A stretch of 5,458 nucleotides of DNA from Bdellovibrio sp. ZAP7 (GTDB lineage Bacteria > Bacteroidota > Bacteroidia > Flavobacteriales > Flavobacteriaceae). The stretch covers positions 1 to 5,458 of the forward strand of contig CALPKO020000126.1 of assembly GCA_943324165.2 (NCBI GenBank), read 5' to 3'. Below the pieces are notes generated by a model. The model was not told the DNA's origin. It worked only from the letters and a program-made list of their open reading frames with translations, and searched no databases. Of the stretch, positions 1-5,458 are shown in pieces; position 1 is the stretch's first letter, and the number at the start of each line of letters is the position of its first letter. The position numbers and the translations under genes were made by a program.

Positions 1-31
1 CGTGTGAGTGATCAATTGCTATTGCTGACAT
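1..31 (-). CDS. coxA: Start of cytochrome c oxidase subunit I (partial, 10 codons)
   Basis: An ATG at 31-29 opens a frame that runs off the left edge and reads MSAIAIDHSH. It begins 34 bp after the coxB stop, on the same strand. The identity is inferred mainly from context: in Bacteroidetes the large haem-copper subunit follows coxB directly in act-cox operons, and a short His-containing leader of this kind is typical of Flavobacterium subunit I. None of the haem or CuB ligands lies inside the window, so the sequence alone cannot prove the call. The leader before the ATG is A/T-rich with no clear Shine-Dalgarno sequence, as is common in this phylum. CoxA would be the membrane subunit that reduces O2 with electrons received from CuA in CoxB. 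Confidence 0.75.
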   Translation of the reverse strand, partial: MSAIAIDHSH

Positions 32-65
32 TTTTTATTCTTTAATTTTAATAATATAAAGGTAA

Positions 66-1226
66 TTATTTTTTTAATACTTGTGCAAGCACTTTGGTAG
101 TATCTACGGAATTCGGAGAAACTTTAGCATCTGTTGAAGGAGCGTCGGCTTTTTTCGATTCGTTAAATGCGCTAACAAGTGTAGGTTTAGACGCTAACCA
201 TTGTTTGAAATCGGCTGGCGTATCTACTACTAATTTCATTTGCATATTGTAATGAGAAGCCCCGCAAATCTTATTACATAATAAAAGGTAGTCAAACTGA
301 TAAGGATCTAAACCTGGCTTTCCTTGTGCAATTAATTCTTGCGTTTTTTTAGCTCTGATTTTGTTGATATTATCAATCTTTTCTAACATGTCAGGCATAA
401 TTCTACGTTCAACAGTTTTTATAGTTGGTGTGTAGGCAAATTGAGTAACCATACCAGGAACACAATTCATCTGTGCACGAAAGTGAGGCATGTAAGCAGA
501 ATGTAATACATCTTGCGACCTCATTTTGAACAATATTTTTTTACCTTTCGGTATGTGGAATTCTCCAGTGGCTGTTTTATCGTCTTGCGCATTTGGATCA
601 TTAAGATCTGTACCAGTAGTATTTACACCATCAATATATCTTACGTTGGCCTTCCCTAAAACGTTGTCTTCTCCAGAATACCTGGCTTCCCAACCAAACT
701 GTTTAGCATACAATTCTACTACCATCACGTCTTCGGTTTTTTCATCAACAAACATAATGTTTGTCCATGCATACAATCCGTAAAGAATCAAAACTGCTAA
801 AACAATAGCGGGAATAACACTCCAAATAAATTCTAATCTGTCACTGTCTGCAAAGAAAAGGGCTTTGTTTTCCTTTTTTCCTCTGTATTTGAACGAAAAA
901 TAATACAATAAAAATTGCGTAATTGCTTGAACAGTAAAAATCAAAATCCAAGTAATGTCCATTAAATTATCAATCACCTCTCCGTGAGCAGATGATGGGT
1001 TCGCTAACACTAAATGTCCCCAAGTTAATAATCCATAAATCGTAAATATATAAATGAAAGCCAAAAATGCAAACATTATATAACCTTGAAGATTATTATC
1101 CTTATCGTTTGCTACTTGCGATTTGTTTACTTTTTTACCGACTTGAGTTAAATCGAATATCTTTGTTAACTGCCAAAGCGCAATTGCTAATAAAACTAAA
1201 ACTATAATTACCAACAAACTTGTCAT
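66..1226 (-). CDS. coxB: Cytochrome c oxidase subunit II (CuA subunit, aa3-type)
   Basis: This 386-residue protein accepts electrons from cytochrome c or ACIII at a periplasmic CuA centre and passes them to subunit I. The CuA ligands are visible: H242 in LHSAYMPHF, then C317, C321, H325 and M328 in CNKICGASHYNM. The helix around LEFIWSVIPA (131-140) matches the conserved second helix of subunit II, and E132 matches the K-pathway glutamate. Hydrophobic segments lie near 3-20, 49-70, 90-111 and 133-154; the last two are the canonical pair, so two helices are additional. A segment of about 40 residues (roughly 268-312) sits between H242 and the Cys motif, where other families are shorter. Lys319 replaces the usual Glu of the CxExC motif. 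No CxxCH is present, so this is not a caa3 subunit with a fused cytochrome c. The C-terminal tail from about 350 is rich in Ser, Ala, Lys and Asp. The gene starts 20 bp after actF, which suggests co-transcription with it. Confidence 0.96.
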   Translation of the reverse strand: MTSLLVIIVLVLLAIALWQLTKIFDLTQVGKKVNKSQVANDKDNNLQGYIMFAFLAFIYIFTIYGLLTWGHLVLANPSSAHGEVIDNLMDITWILIFTVQAITQFLLYYFSFKYRGKKENKALFFADSDRLEFIWSVIPAIVLAVLILYGLYAWTNIMFVDEKTEDVMVVELYAKQFGWEARYSGEDNVLGKANVRYIDGVNTTGTDLNDPNAQDDKTATGEFHIPKGKKILFKMRSQDVLHSAYMPHFRAQMNCVPGMVTQFAYTPTIKTVERRIMPDMLEKIDNINKIRAKKTQELIAQGKPGLDPYQFDYLLLCNKICGASHYNMQMKLVVDTPADFKQWLASKPTLVSAFNESKKADAPSTDAKVSPNSVDTTKVLAQVLKK

Positions 1227-1246
1227 CTGTTTTTGTATTTTAAATA

Positions 1247-2728
1247 TTAATAATGAAAATGTTTACTTTCTTCAATAAATGGATTTCTTTTTGCTAATAA
1301 AGGTGCTTTTGTAAGTGCTGAAAAAACAACAAATATAAATAGTCCGACAAAGAAAAGTAATGAACTTATTTCAGGAATACCGATGAACCATTGTGTGCCA
1401 ACTGTTGAAGGCATAATCATGTTGAAGAAATCTACATAATGACCTAATAAAATTATTATTCCGGCCATTACGACAATCCAAGTAAGGCGTTTGAAATCTG
1501 TATTGATTAAAATCAGAATTGGCAAAACAAAATTCATCACTACCATACCAAAGAATGGAAGGTTAAAATGTTCAATTCTAGTAATAAAATAGCCTACTTC
1601 TTCTGGAATATTAGAATACCAAATCAACATAAATTGTGAAAACCATAAGTAAGTCCAGAACACACTAATACCAAACATAAACTTAGCTAAATCATGTATA
1701 TGACTTGTATTTACATATTCTAGATAACCTTTCGATTTTAGGTATAAAGTGGTCAAAGCAATAGTTGTAATTCCGCTAACGAAGAAACTAGCAAACACGT
1801 ACCATCCAAACAATGTACTAAACCAATGCGGGTCAACAGACATGATCCAATCCCAAGACATTATAGACTCTGTTACAATAAAAAAGACTAAAAATCCAGC
1901 TGATAATTTAAAATTCTTTTTATAGAAATTATTATCATTAGCTTCATCTTGAGCCAAACAGTTTTTTCTTGAAAAATAACGGTATAAATTCCATCCAATT
2001 AAGAAAATTGCTGCTCTTACAATCCAAAAAGGGAAATTTAAATATCCTGATTTGTTTTTAATTAGCTGATCAAAATTTTCACTCTTTGGGTTTAAAAGTT
2101 CACTATCCATCCAAACAAATAAATGGTTGTAGTGTAAACCAGACAAAATCAGTAAAACAAAAAAGATAACTGAACCAACCGGCAGGTATGCTGTAATTCC
2201 TTGCATTACTCTGAACAAAACTGGAGACCAACCAGCCTGAGCCACTTGTTGAATGGCATAAAAAGCCAATGCTCCGAGTGATATCAACATAATAAATAAA
2301 CAAGCAACATATAACGCTGCCCATGGTTTGTTTTGTAATTGATGTAAAACATGAGTCAAATGCTTCTGGTGTTCGGCATGTTCGTCAACAACTTCAATTT
2401 TCTTACTTTCAGAAATTTGCTCTTCAACAACAGGAACAGCAATTGCGCTTACAACTTTTGCAGTGTCTACTGCTTTTGATAAGGTATCGGCTTTTGTTGT
2501 TGCAATAACCTCAAGCACTTTTATCTCTTTCGGAGTTGTTGCTTCGTGACTTGCAGCCGCATGCGTTGTAGCTTCGTGTCCACCTTCGTGATGGCTTTCT
2601 GCAGCAAGCATTTTTTCTACTTGTTCAATATCTTTTGGTGCATTATAAAAACCAACTCCTATTCCGATTGCACCAACGGCCATCAGAATAAAAGAAAACA
2701 TTTTTAATTTGCTTGAGAATGTGTACAT
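1247..2728 (-). CDS. actF: Alternative complex III membrane subunit ActF (NrfD/PsrC-like)
   Basis: ActF is an integral membrane subunit of the quinol:cytochrome c oxidoreductase ACIII. It is a paralogue of ActC and has been proposed to take part in proton movement. The 493 residues hold about ten hydrophobic helices, near 10-28, 136-158, 180-198, 233-251, 275-290, 304-330, 348-371, 389-409, 415-434 and 456-473. The segment ESIMSWDWIMSVDPHWF (287-303) is a recognisable ActF signature. Between helices 1 and 2 lies a long loop (about 29-135) with a His-rich part containing HEATT twice (51-55 and 61-65), a low-complexity Ala/Val/Thr/Lys part, and five histidines spaced every third residue (117-129). 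The basic N-terminus (SSKLK) suggests that this loop is periplasmic. The gene begins 26 bp after actE and ends 20 bp before coxB, tying ACIII to the oxidase genes. The first ATG is accepted because helix 1 starts within ten residues of it. Confidence 0.93.
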   Translation of the reverse strand: MYTFSSKLKMFSFILMAVGAIGIGVGFYNAPKDIEQVEKMLAAESHHEGGHEATTHAAASHEATTPKEIKVLEVIATTKADTLSKAVDTAKVVSAIAVPVVEEQISESKKIEVVDEHAEHQKHLTHVLHQLQNKPWAALYVACLFIMLISLGALAFYAIQQVAQAGWSPVLFRVMQGITAYLPVGSVIFFVLLILSGLHYNHLFVWMDSELLNPKSENFDQLIKNKSGYLNFPFWIVRAAIFLIGWNLYRYFSRKNCLAQDEANDNNFYKKNFKLSAGFLVFFIVTESIMSWDWIMSVDPHWFSTLFGWYVFASFFVSGITTIALTTLYLKSKGYLEYVNTSHIHDLAKFMFGISVFWTYLWFSQFMLIWYSNIPEEVGYFITRIEHFNLPFFGMVVMNFVLPILILINTDFKRLTWIVVMAGIIILLGHYVDFFNMIMPSTVGTQWFIGIPEISSLLFFVGLFIFVVFSALTKAPLLAKRNPFIEESKHFHY

Positions 2729-2754
2729 ATCTAATAAATCAGTGTGTTATACAA

Positions 2755-3300
2755 TTATAATTCGCTTTTCAACTTCATTACATAAGAAGCTACCATCCAA
2801 CGCTCTTTGGTGTCCAATTGGTTGTTGTAGGCACCCATAGAGTTTTTTCCATAAGTTAAAACGTGAAATACGCTTCCTGTTGTTATTTCTCTATCTGCGT
2901 AACTTGGAATTCCAAGAATTTTTTCGCGAACGGCTAAATTTCCTTTGCCATTGCCTTTTTCACCATGACAAATTGCGCAATAAATATTGAACAACTCTTT
3001 AGTCTTTTCAGCATCAACTTGCGTTGAATCTAATGGAGACTTTAAGTTTGCTTTGGCTGCTTCGTAACCTTCATTGGTATTTGGATAATCGTAAGGAACA
3101 AAACCTCTTTTGATTACATGGTTTGGAAGCAATTGTCCTTCTTTTCCATTCTTGAAAGCACCCGATTGCTGGTAAGTTTCGTAACCAACAGACTCGTACA
3201 TATTCGGAAAATATTGGTAATTAGGTTGTGTTTTATCATGGCAAGAAGTAACTAATGCTGATAATCCTAAAATTATTACTATTTTATTTAAGCTTTTCAT
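2755..3300 (-). CDS. actE: Alternative complex III monohaem cytochrome c lipoprotein ActE
   Basis: This 181-residue protein is a periplasmic, membrane-anchored cytochrome c that carries electrons within ACIII or out to the terminal oxidase. The N-terminus is a lipoprotein signal: K2 and K6, a hydrophobic stretch (about 7-19) and a lipobox LVTSC ending at C20, the likely acylated cysteine. One class I haem-binding motif is present, CAICH at 108-112, with a probable axial Met155 in NSMGAY. Family members of this subunit are short and carry one haem, as here; the pentahaem subunit ActA should be encoded upstream, outside the window. Residues 27-70 are rich in Tyr, Pro and Asn and resemble the extended N-terminal arm of ActE. 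The gene starts 8 bp after actD and is followed 26 bp later by actF. The ATG start is supported by the well-formed signal peptide directly behind it. Confidence 0.94.
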   Translation of the reverse strand: MKSLNKIVIILGLSALVTSCHDKTQPNYQYFPNMYESVGYETYQQSGAFKNGKEGQLLPNHVIKRGFVPYDYPNTNEGYEAAKANLKSPLDSTQVDAEKTKELFNIYCAICHGEKGNGKGNLAVREKILGIPSYADREITTGSVFHVLTYGKNSMGAYNNQLDTKERWMVASYVMKLKSEL

Positions 3301-3308
3301 ATCTACTA

Positions 3309-3833
3309 TTAATGCTTTTCTATTACTTTAACTTCAACAGCTCCTGTATTCTGAAAAAATGCTACCATTTCTTCTTCATTTCCGTGAACAGCAACTTCCA
3401 TCAAAAAGTGGTCATCTGTAGTTCTTACATCTGGATTTTCTGCTTCTTTAAATGGCCACAATCTACTTCTCATGTAAAAAGTAATAACCATTAAGTGAGC
3501 GGCAAAAAACACGGTCATTTCAAACATAATTGGCACGAAAGCTGGCATGTTTTCAATATAACTAAAACTTGGTTTTCCTCCAATGTCTTGCGGCCAATCT
3601 TGAATCATAATGTAATTCATCATCCAAGTAGCGAAAGACAATCCACACAATCCATAGATAAAAGCACAAATGGCTAATCTAGTGGGTGCAATTCCCATTG
3701 CTTTGTCTAATCCGTGAACCGGGAAAGGTGTAAAAACATCCTCAATATGATGATGAGCTGCACGCGTTTGTTTAACTGCATCCATCAAAATGTCGTCGTC
3801 ATTATAAATGGCGTATATCACTTTATTACTCAT
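3309..3833 (-). CDS. actD: Alternative complex III membrane subunit ActD (DUF3341)
   Basis: ActD is a small structural membrane subunit of ACIII. It has no cofactor motif, and none is expected in the family. The 174 residues show the family layout: a soluble N-terminal part opening MSNKVIYAIYNDDD, the hallmark DVFTPFPVHGLDKAMG (32-47), two membrane helices (about 53-77 and 98-121), and a soluble C-terminal domain with DHFLMEVAVHG (141-151). The start codon lies inside the end of actC: the two genes share 8 bp (3826-3833), so translation is probably coupled. The stop is 8 bp before actE. Length and motifs match the usual DUF3341 proteins, and I see no truncation. Confidence 0.94.
   Translation of the reverse strand: MSNKVIYAIYNDDDILMDAVKQTRAAHHHIEDVFTPFPVHGLDKAMGIAPTRLAICAFIYGLCGLSFATWMMNYIMIQDWPQDIGGKPSFSYIENMPAFVPIMFEMTVFFAAHLMVITFYMRSRLWPFKEAENPDVRTTDDHFLMEVAVHGNEEEMVAFFQNTGAVEVKVIEKH
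3826..3833 (-). promoter_or_regulatory. actC/actD stop-start overlap (translational coupling)
   Basis: The actD ATG (3833-3831) precedes the actC TAA (3828-3826) in ATGAGTAA, so the two frames share 8 bp. Ribosomes ending actC could re-initiate on actD, which would help keep the two membrane subunits in step. This is the only overlap in the window. Coupling itself is inferred from the geometry. Confidence 0.6.
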
Positions 3834-5229
3834 GGTGTCCGTCGTTATTTGCTTCTCTGCGTTTTTTATAAAATTCTCCTGATGATTTCAAAATTGTTTT
3901 TACTTCTGCTTGTGCAATCACTGGGAAAGCTCTAGCGTACAATAAAAATAATACAAAAAAGAAACCAATTGTTCCGATAAATATTCCAATGTCAACAAAA
4001 GTTGGTGAAAACATTGTCCATGAAGATGGTAAATAATCCCTGTGCAAAGAAGTTACGATGATTACAAAACGCTCAAACCACATTCCAATATTTACTACAA
4101 TTGAAATTACGAATGAAAACATAATGCTTGTTCTTAATTTTTTTGACCACATGAATTGAGGTGAAAAAACATTACAAGTCATCATCGACCAATATGCCCA
4201 CCAATAAGGTCCAGTTGCTCTGTTTAAGAAAGCATATTGTTCGTATTCTACTCCAGAATACCATGCAACAAAAAGTTCAGTGATATAAGCAACACCCACT
4301 ATTGAACCTGTAATCATGATTACAATATTCATTAATTCGATGTGTTGAACGGTGATGTAAGCTTCAAGATGAGAGACTTTTCTCATAATAATCAGCAATG
4401 TATTTACCATCGCAAATCCAGAGAAAACTGCTCCAGCCACAAAATAGGGCGGAAAAATGGTAGTATGCCAACCCGGAATTACTGAAGTTGCAAAGTCAAA
4501 AGATACAATTGTGTGCACTGAAAGTACAAGTGGCGTAGCTAAACCTGCTAAAACCAAAGAAACTTCTTCAAAACGTTGCCAATCTTTAGCTCTTCCACTC
4601 CATCCAAAACTTAAAATTGAATATACTCTTTTGTTGAAAGGTGTTACCGCTCTATCGCGAATCATAGCAAAATCTGGCAATAACCCTGTCCACCAAAACA
4701 CCAATGAAACAGAAAGATACGTAGAAATTGCAAACACGTCCCAAAGTAAAGGCGAGTTAAAATTTACCCAAAGTGATCCAAACTGATTAGGAATCGGTAA
4801 AACCCAATACGCTAACCAAGGACGACCCATGTGGATTATTGGAAATAAACCTGCTTGAATAACGGAAAAAATAGTCATTGCTTCTGCCGAGCGGTTAATT
4901 GCCATTCTCCACTTTTGACGGAAAAGTAAAAGTACGGCTGAAATTAGGGTTCCTGCGTGACCGATTCCTACCCACCAAACAAAGTTAGTGATATCCCAAG
5001 CCCAACCAACAGTTTTATTTAATCCCCAAGTTCCAATTCCTGTAGAGATAGTGTAAATAATACACCCTAATCCCCAAAGAAAAGCGGTTAATGCGATTGA
5101 AAATACAATCCACCATTGTTTATTTGCTCTACCTTCAACAGGAGCGGCTACATCTACAGTTACATCATGATAAGATTTATCACCTATAACTAAAGGTTTT
5201 CTAATGGGTGCTTCGTAGTGAGACGACAT
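3826..5229 (-). CDS. actC: Alternative complex III quinol-oxidising membrane subunit ActC (NrfD/PsrC family)
   Basis: ActC is the polytopic subunit thought to hold the menaquinol-oxidising site of ACIII, next to the Fe-S subunit ActB. The 467 residues contain about ten hydrophobic segments, near 37-60, 83-105, 117-135, 161-182, 222-243, 260-282, 297-318, 343-358, 366-385 and 409-431, in the two-bundle style of NrfD/PsrC proteins. Recognisable family stretches include FVWWVGIGHAGTLISAVLL (83-101), HMGRPWLAYW (133-142) and LLWDVFAISTYLSVS (161-175). H133 and D164 are polar residues in helix regions and good candidates for the quinol site, an inference from the family. A short soluble N-terminus carries IRKPLVIGDKSYHDVT (9-24), typical of Bacteroidetes ActC, which supports the chosen ATG. 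The C-terminus is hydrophilic and ends NNDGHHE. The gene follows actB after an 84-bp spacer and overlaps actD by 8 bp. Confidence 0.96.
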   Translation of the reverse strand: MSSHYEAPIRKPLVIGDKSYHDVTVDVAAPVEGRANKQWWIVFSIALTAFLWGLGCIIYTISTGIGTWGLNKTVGWAWDITNFVWWVGIGHAGTLISAVLLLFRQKWRMAINRSAEAMTIFSVIQAGLFPIIHMGRPWLAYWVLPIPNQFGSLWVNFNSPLLWDVFAISTYLSVSLVFWWTGLLPDFAMIRDRAVTPFNKRVYSILSFGWSGRAKDWQRFEEVSLVLAGLATPLVLSVHTIVSFDFATSVIPGWHTTIFPPYFVAGAVFSGFAMVNTLLIIMRKVSHLEAYITVQHIELMNIVIMITGSIVGVAYITELFVAWYSGVEYEQYAFLNRATGPYWWAYWSMMTCNVFSPQFMWSKKLRTSIMFSFVISIVVNIGMWFERFVIIVTSLHRDYLPSSWTMFSPTFVDIGIFIGTIGFFFVLFLLYARAFPVIAQAEVKTILKSSGEFYKKRREANNDGHHE

Positions 5230-5313
5230 AATTTGATTTTAGATATTAGATTTAAGATTTTGGATATCAGATTTATAAAAAATCATCCTTCCTACTTATC
5301 TATTATAATTTTA
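5230..5313 (-). other. AT-rich 84-bp actB-actC intergenic spacer
   Basis: This is the longest non-coding stretch in the window; all other gaps are 8 to 34 bp. Read on the coding strand it has no convincing hairpin with a T tract, so it does not look like a terminator, and no copy of the Bacteroidetes -7 element TAnnTTTG. Half of it is the tandem repeat at 5235-5276. It most likely acts as the untranslated link between actB and actC on one mRNA. Confidence 0.6.
5235..5276. repeat. 21-bp imperfect tandem repeat in the actB-actC spacer
   Basis: Two adjacent 21-bp units, 5235-5255 and 5256-5276, agree at 18 of 21 positions on the plus strand: GATTTTAGATATTAGATTTA, then GATTTTGGATATCAGATTTA, each plus one further base. 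The array ends 7 bp upstream of the actC start codon on its 5' side. Each unit is itself built from GAT-TTT/GAT-AT words, so polymerase slippage is a plausible origin. No function is evident. Confidence 0.8.
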
Positions 5314-5458
5314 TTAAACATTTCTAACTTTAACATGATAAACCACATTTGGTTTTGTTCCAACATGCCCTAATAAATGATACATTCTGTCGTCTTCTAC
5401 CAACTTGGCAACTTGACTTTCTTTATCATTTACATCCCCAAAAACCATTGCCCCTGTA
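5314..5458 (-). CDS. actB: 3' end of ActB, molybdopterin-oxidoreductase-like/Fe-S subunit of ACIII (partial)
   Basis: An open frame enters from the right edge (first full codon at 5457-5455) and ends in tandem stops TAATAA (5316-5311). The 47 readable residues begin TGAMVFGDVND and end VVYHVKVRNV. TGAMVFGD is what normally follows the last Cys-Pro of a bacterial 4Fe-4S ferredoxin-like domain of the NrfC type, and the remaining residues (EDDRMYHLLGHVGTKPNV) fit the conserved C-terminus of ActB. ActB combines a molybdopterin-oxidoreductase-like domain without the cofactor and an Fe-S domain, and relays electrons from ActC. The cluster cysteines lie outside the window. The position directly upstream of actC is the standard act order. 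Confidence 0.9.
   Translation of the reverse strand, partial: TGAMVFGDVNDKESQVAKLVEDDRMYHLLGHVGTKPNVVYHVKVRNV

Noticed and set aside
526..783. Plus-strand open frame of 85 codons
   Set aside because: It is antisense to the CuA domain of coxB, and its residues show no family resemblance.
66..1226. caa3-type subunit II with a fused cytochrome c domain
   Set aside because: There is no CxxCH motif anywhere in the protein; the C-terminal tail is a short low-complexity extension.
2103..2508. Short frames on both strands (2103-2324 minus, 2323-2508 plus)
   Set aside because: Both are other-frame shadows of actF. The plus-strand one is Gln/Leu-rich only because it is antisense to the low-complexity loop.
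3255..3935. Three short plus-strand frames (3255-3494, 3495-3677, 3714-3935)
   Set aside because: All are antisense to actD or to the actD/actE and actC/actD junctions, and none has a leader or a recognisable motif.
4457..4786. Plus-strand open frame of 109 codons
   Set aside because: It lies wholly inside actC on the opposite strand, has no recognisable domain, and actC is strongly supported by family motifs across this region.
5239..5286. 15-codon minus-strand mini-ORF with a GGAAGG directly before its ATG in the actB-actC spacer
   Set aside because: The purine run abuts the ATG with no spacing, the codons are mostly the tandem repeat, and Shine-Dalgarno use is weak in this phylum. It is most likely chance.
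5230..5313. Possible terminator or internal promoter between actB and actC
   Set aside because: No GC-bearing stem with a T tract and no TAnnTTTG element could be found on the coding strand.

Overview
The window is a minus-strand run of respiratory genes with the layout of a Bacteroidetes (Flavobacteriaceae-like) alternative complex III (ACIII) operon joined to a cytochrome c oxidase operon. The organism call rests on the gene order, AT-rich DNA, A-rich leaders without Shine-Dalgarno sequences, and protein sequences that look like Flavobacterium ActB-F and CoxB. It is an inference, not a database match.

In transcription order (right to left) the genes are: the 3' end of actB (5314-5458, partial); an 84-bp AT-rich spacer with a 21-bp imperfect tandem repeat; actC (NrfD/PsrC-type quinol-site membrane subunit); actD (DUF3341 subunit, overlapping actC by 8 bp); actE (monohaem cytochrome c lipoprotein); actF (second NrfD-like membrane subunit); coxB (CuA subunit II); and the first 10 codons of a gene that is most probably coxA, running off the left edge at position 1. 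Every gene is on the minus strand. Apart from the actB-actC spacer, gaps are 8 to 34 bp or an overlap, which supports one polycistronic transcript started upstream of the window. I see no internal promoter, terminator, RNA gene, mobile element or CRISPR array.

Functionally, ACIII replaces the bc1 complex. Menaquinol is oxidised at ActC, and electrons pass through the haem and Fe-S subunits (ActA and ActB lie mostly or wholly outside the window; ActE is inside) to the CuA centre of CoxB and on to the haem-copper site of CoxA, where O2 is reduced. The fixed adjacency of act and cox genes fits the known ACIII-aa3 supercomplex of Flavobacterium.

This is a described system, and I found no new one. 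The points worth a second look are a His-rich loop in ActF with five histidines at exact three-residue spacing, a CuA motif with Lys in the usual Glu position, a roughly 40-residue insertion inside the CuA domain, two extra N-terminal membrane helices on CoxB, and the tandem repeat ahead of actC.
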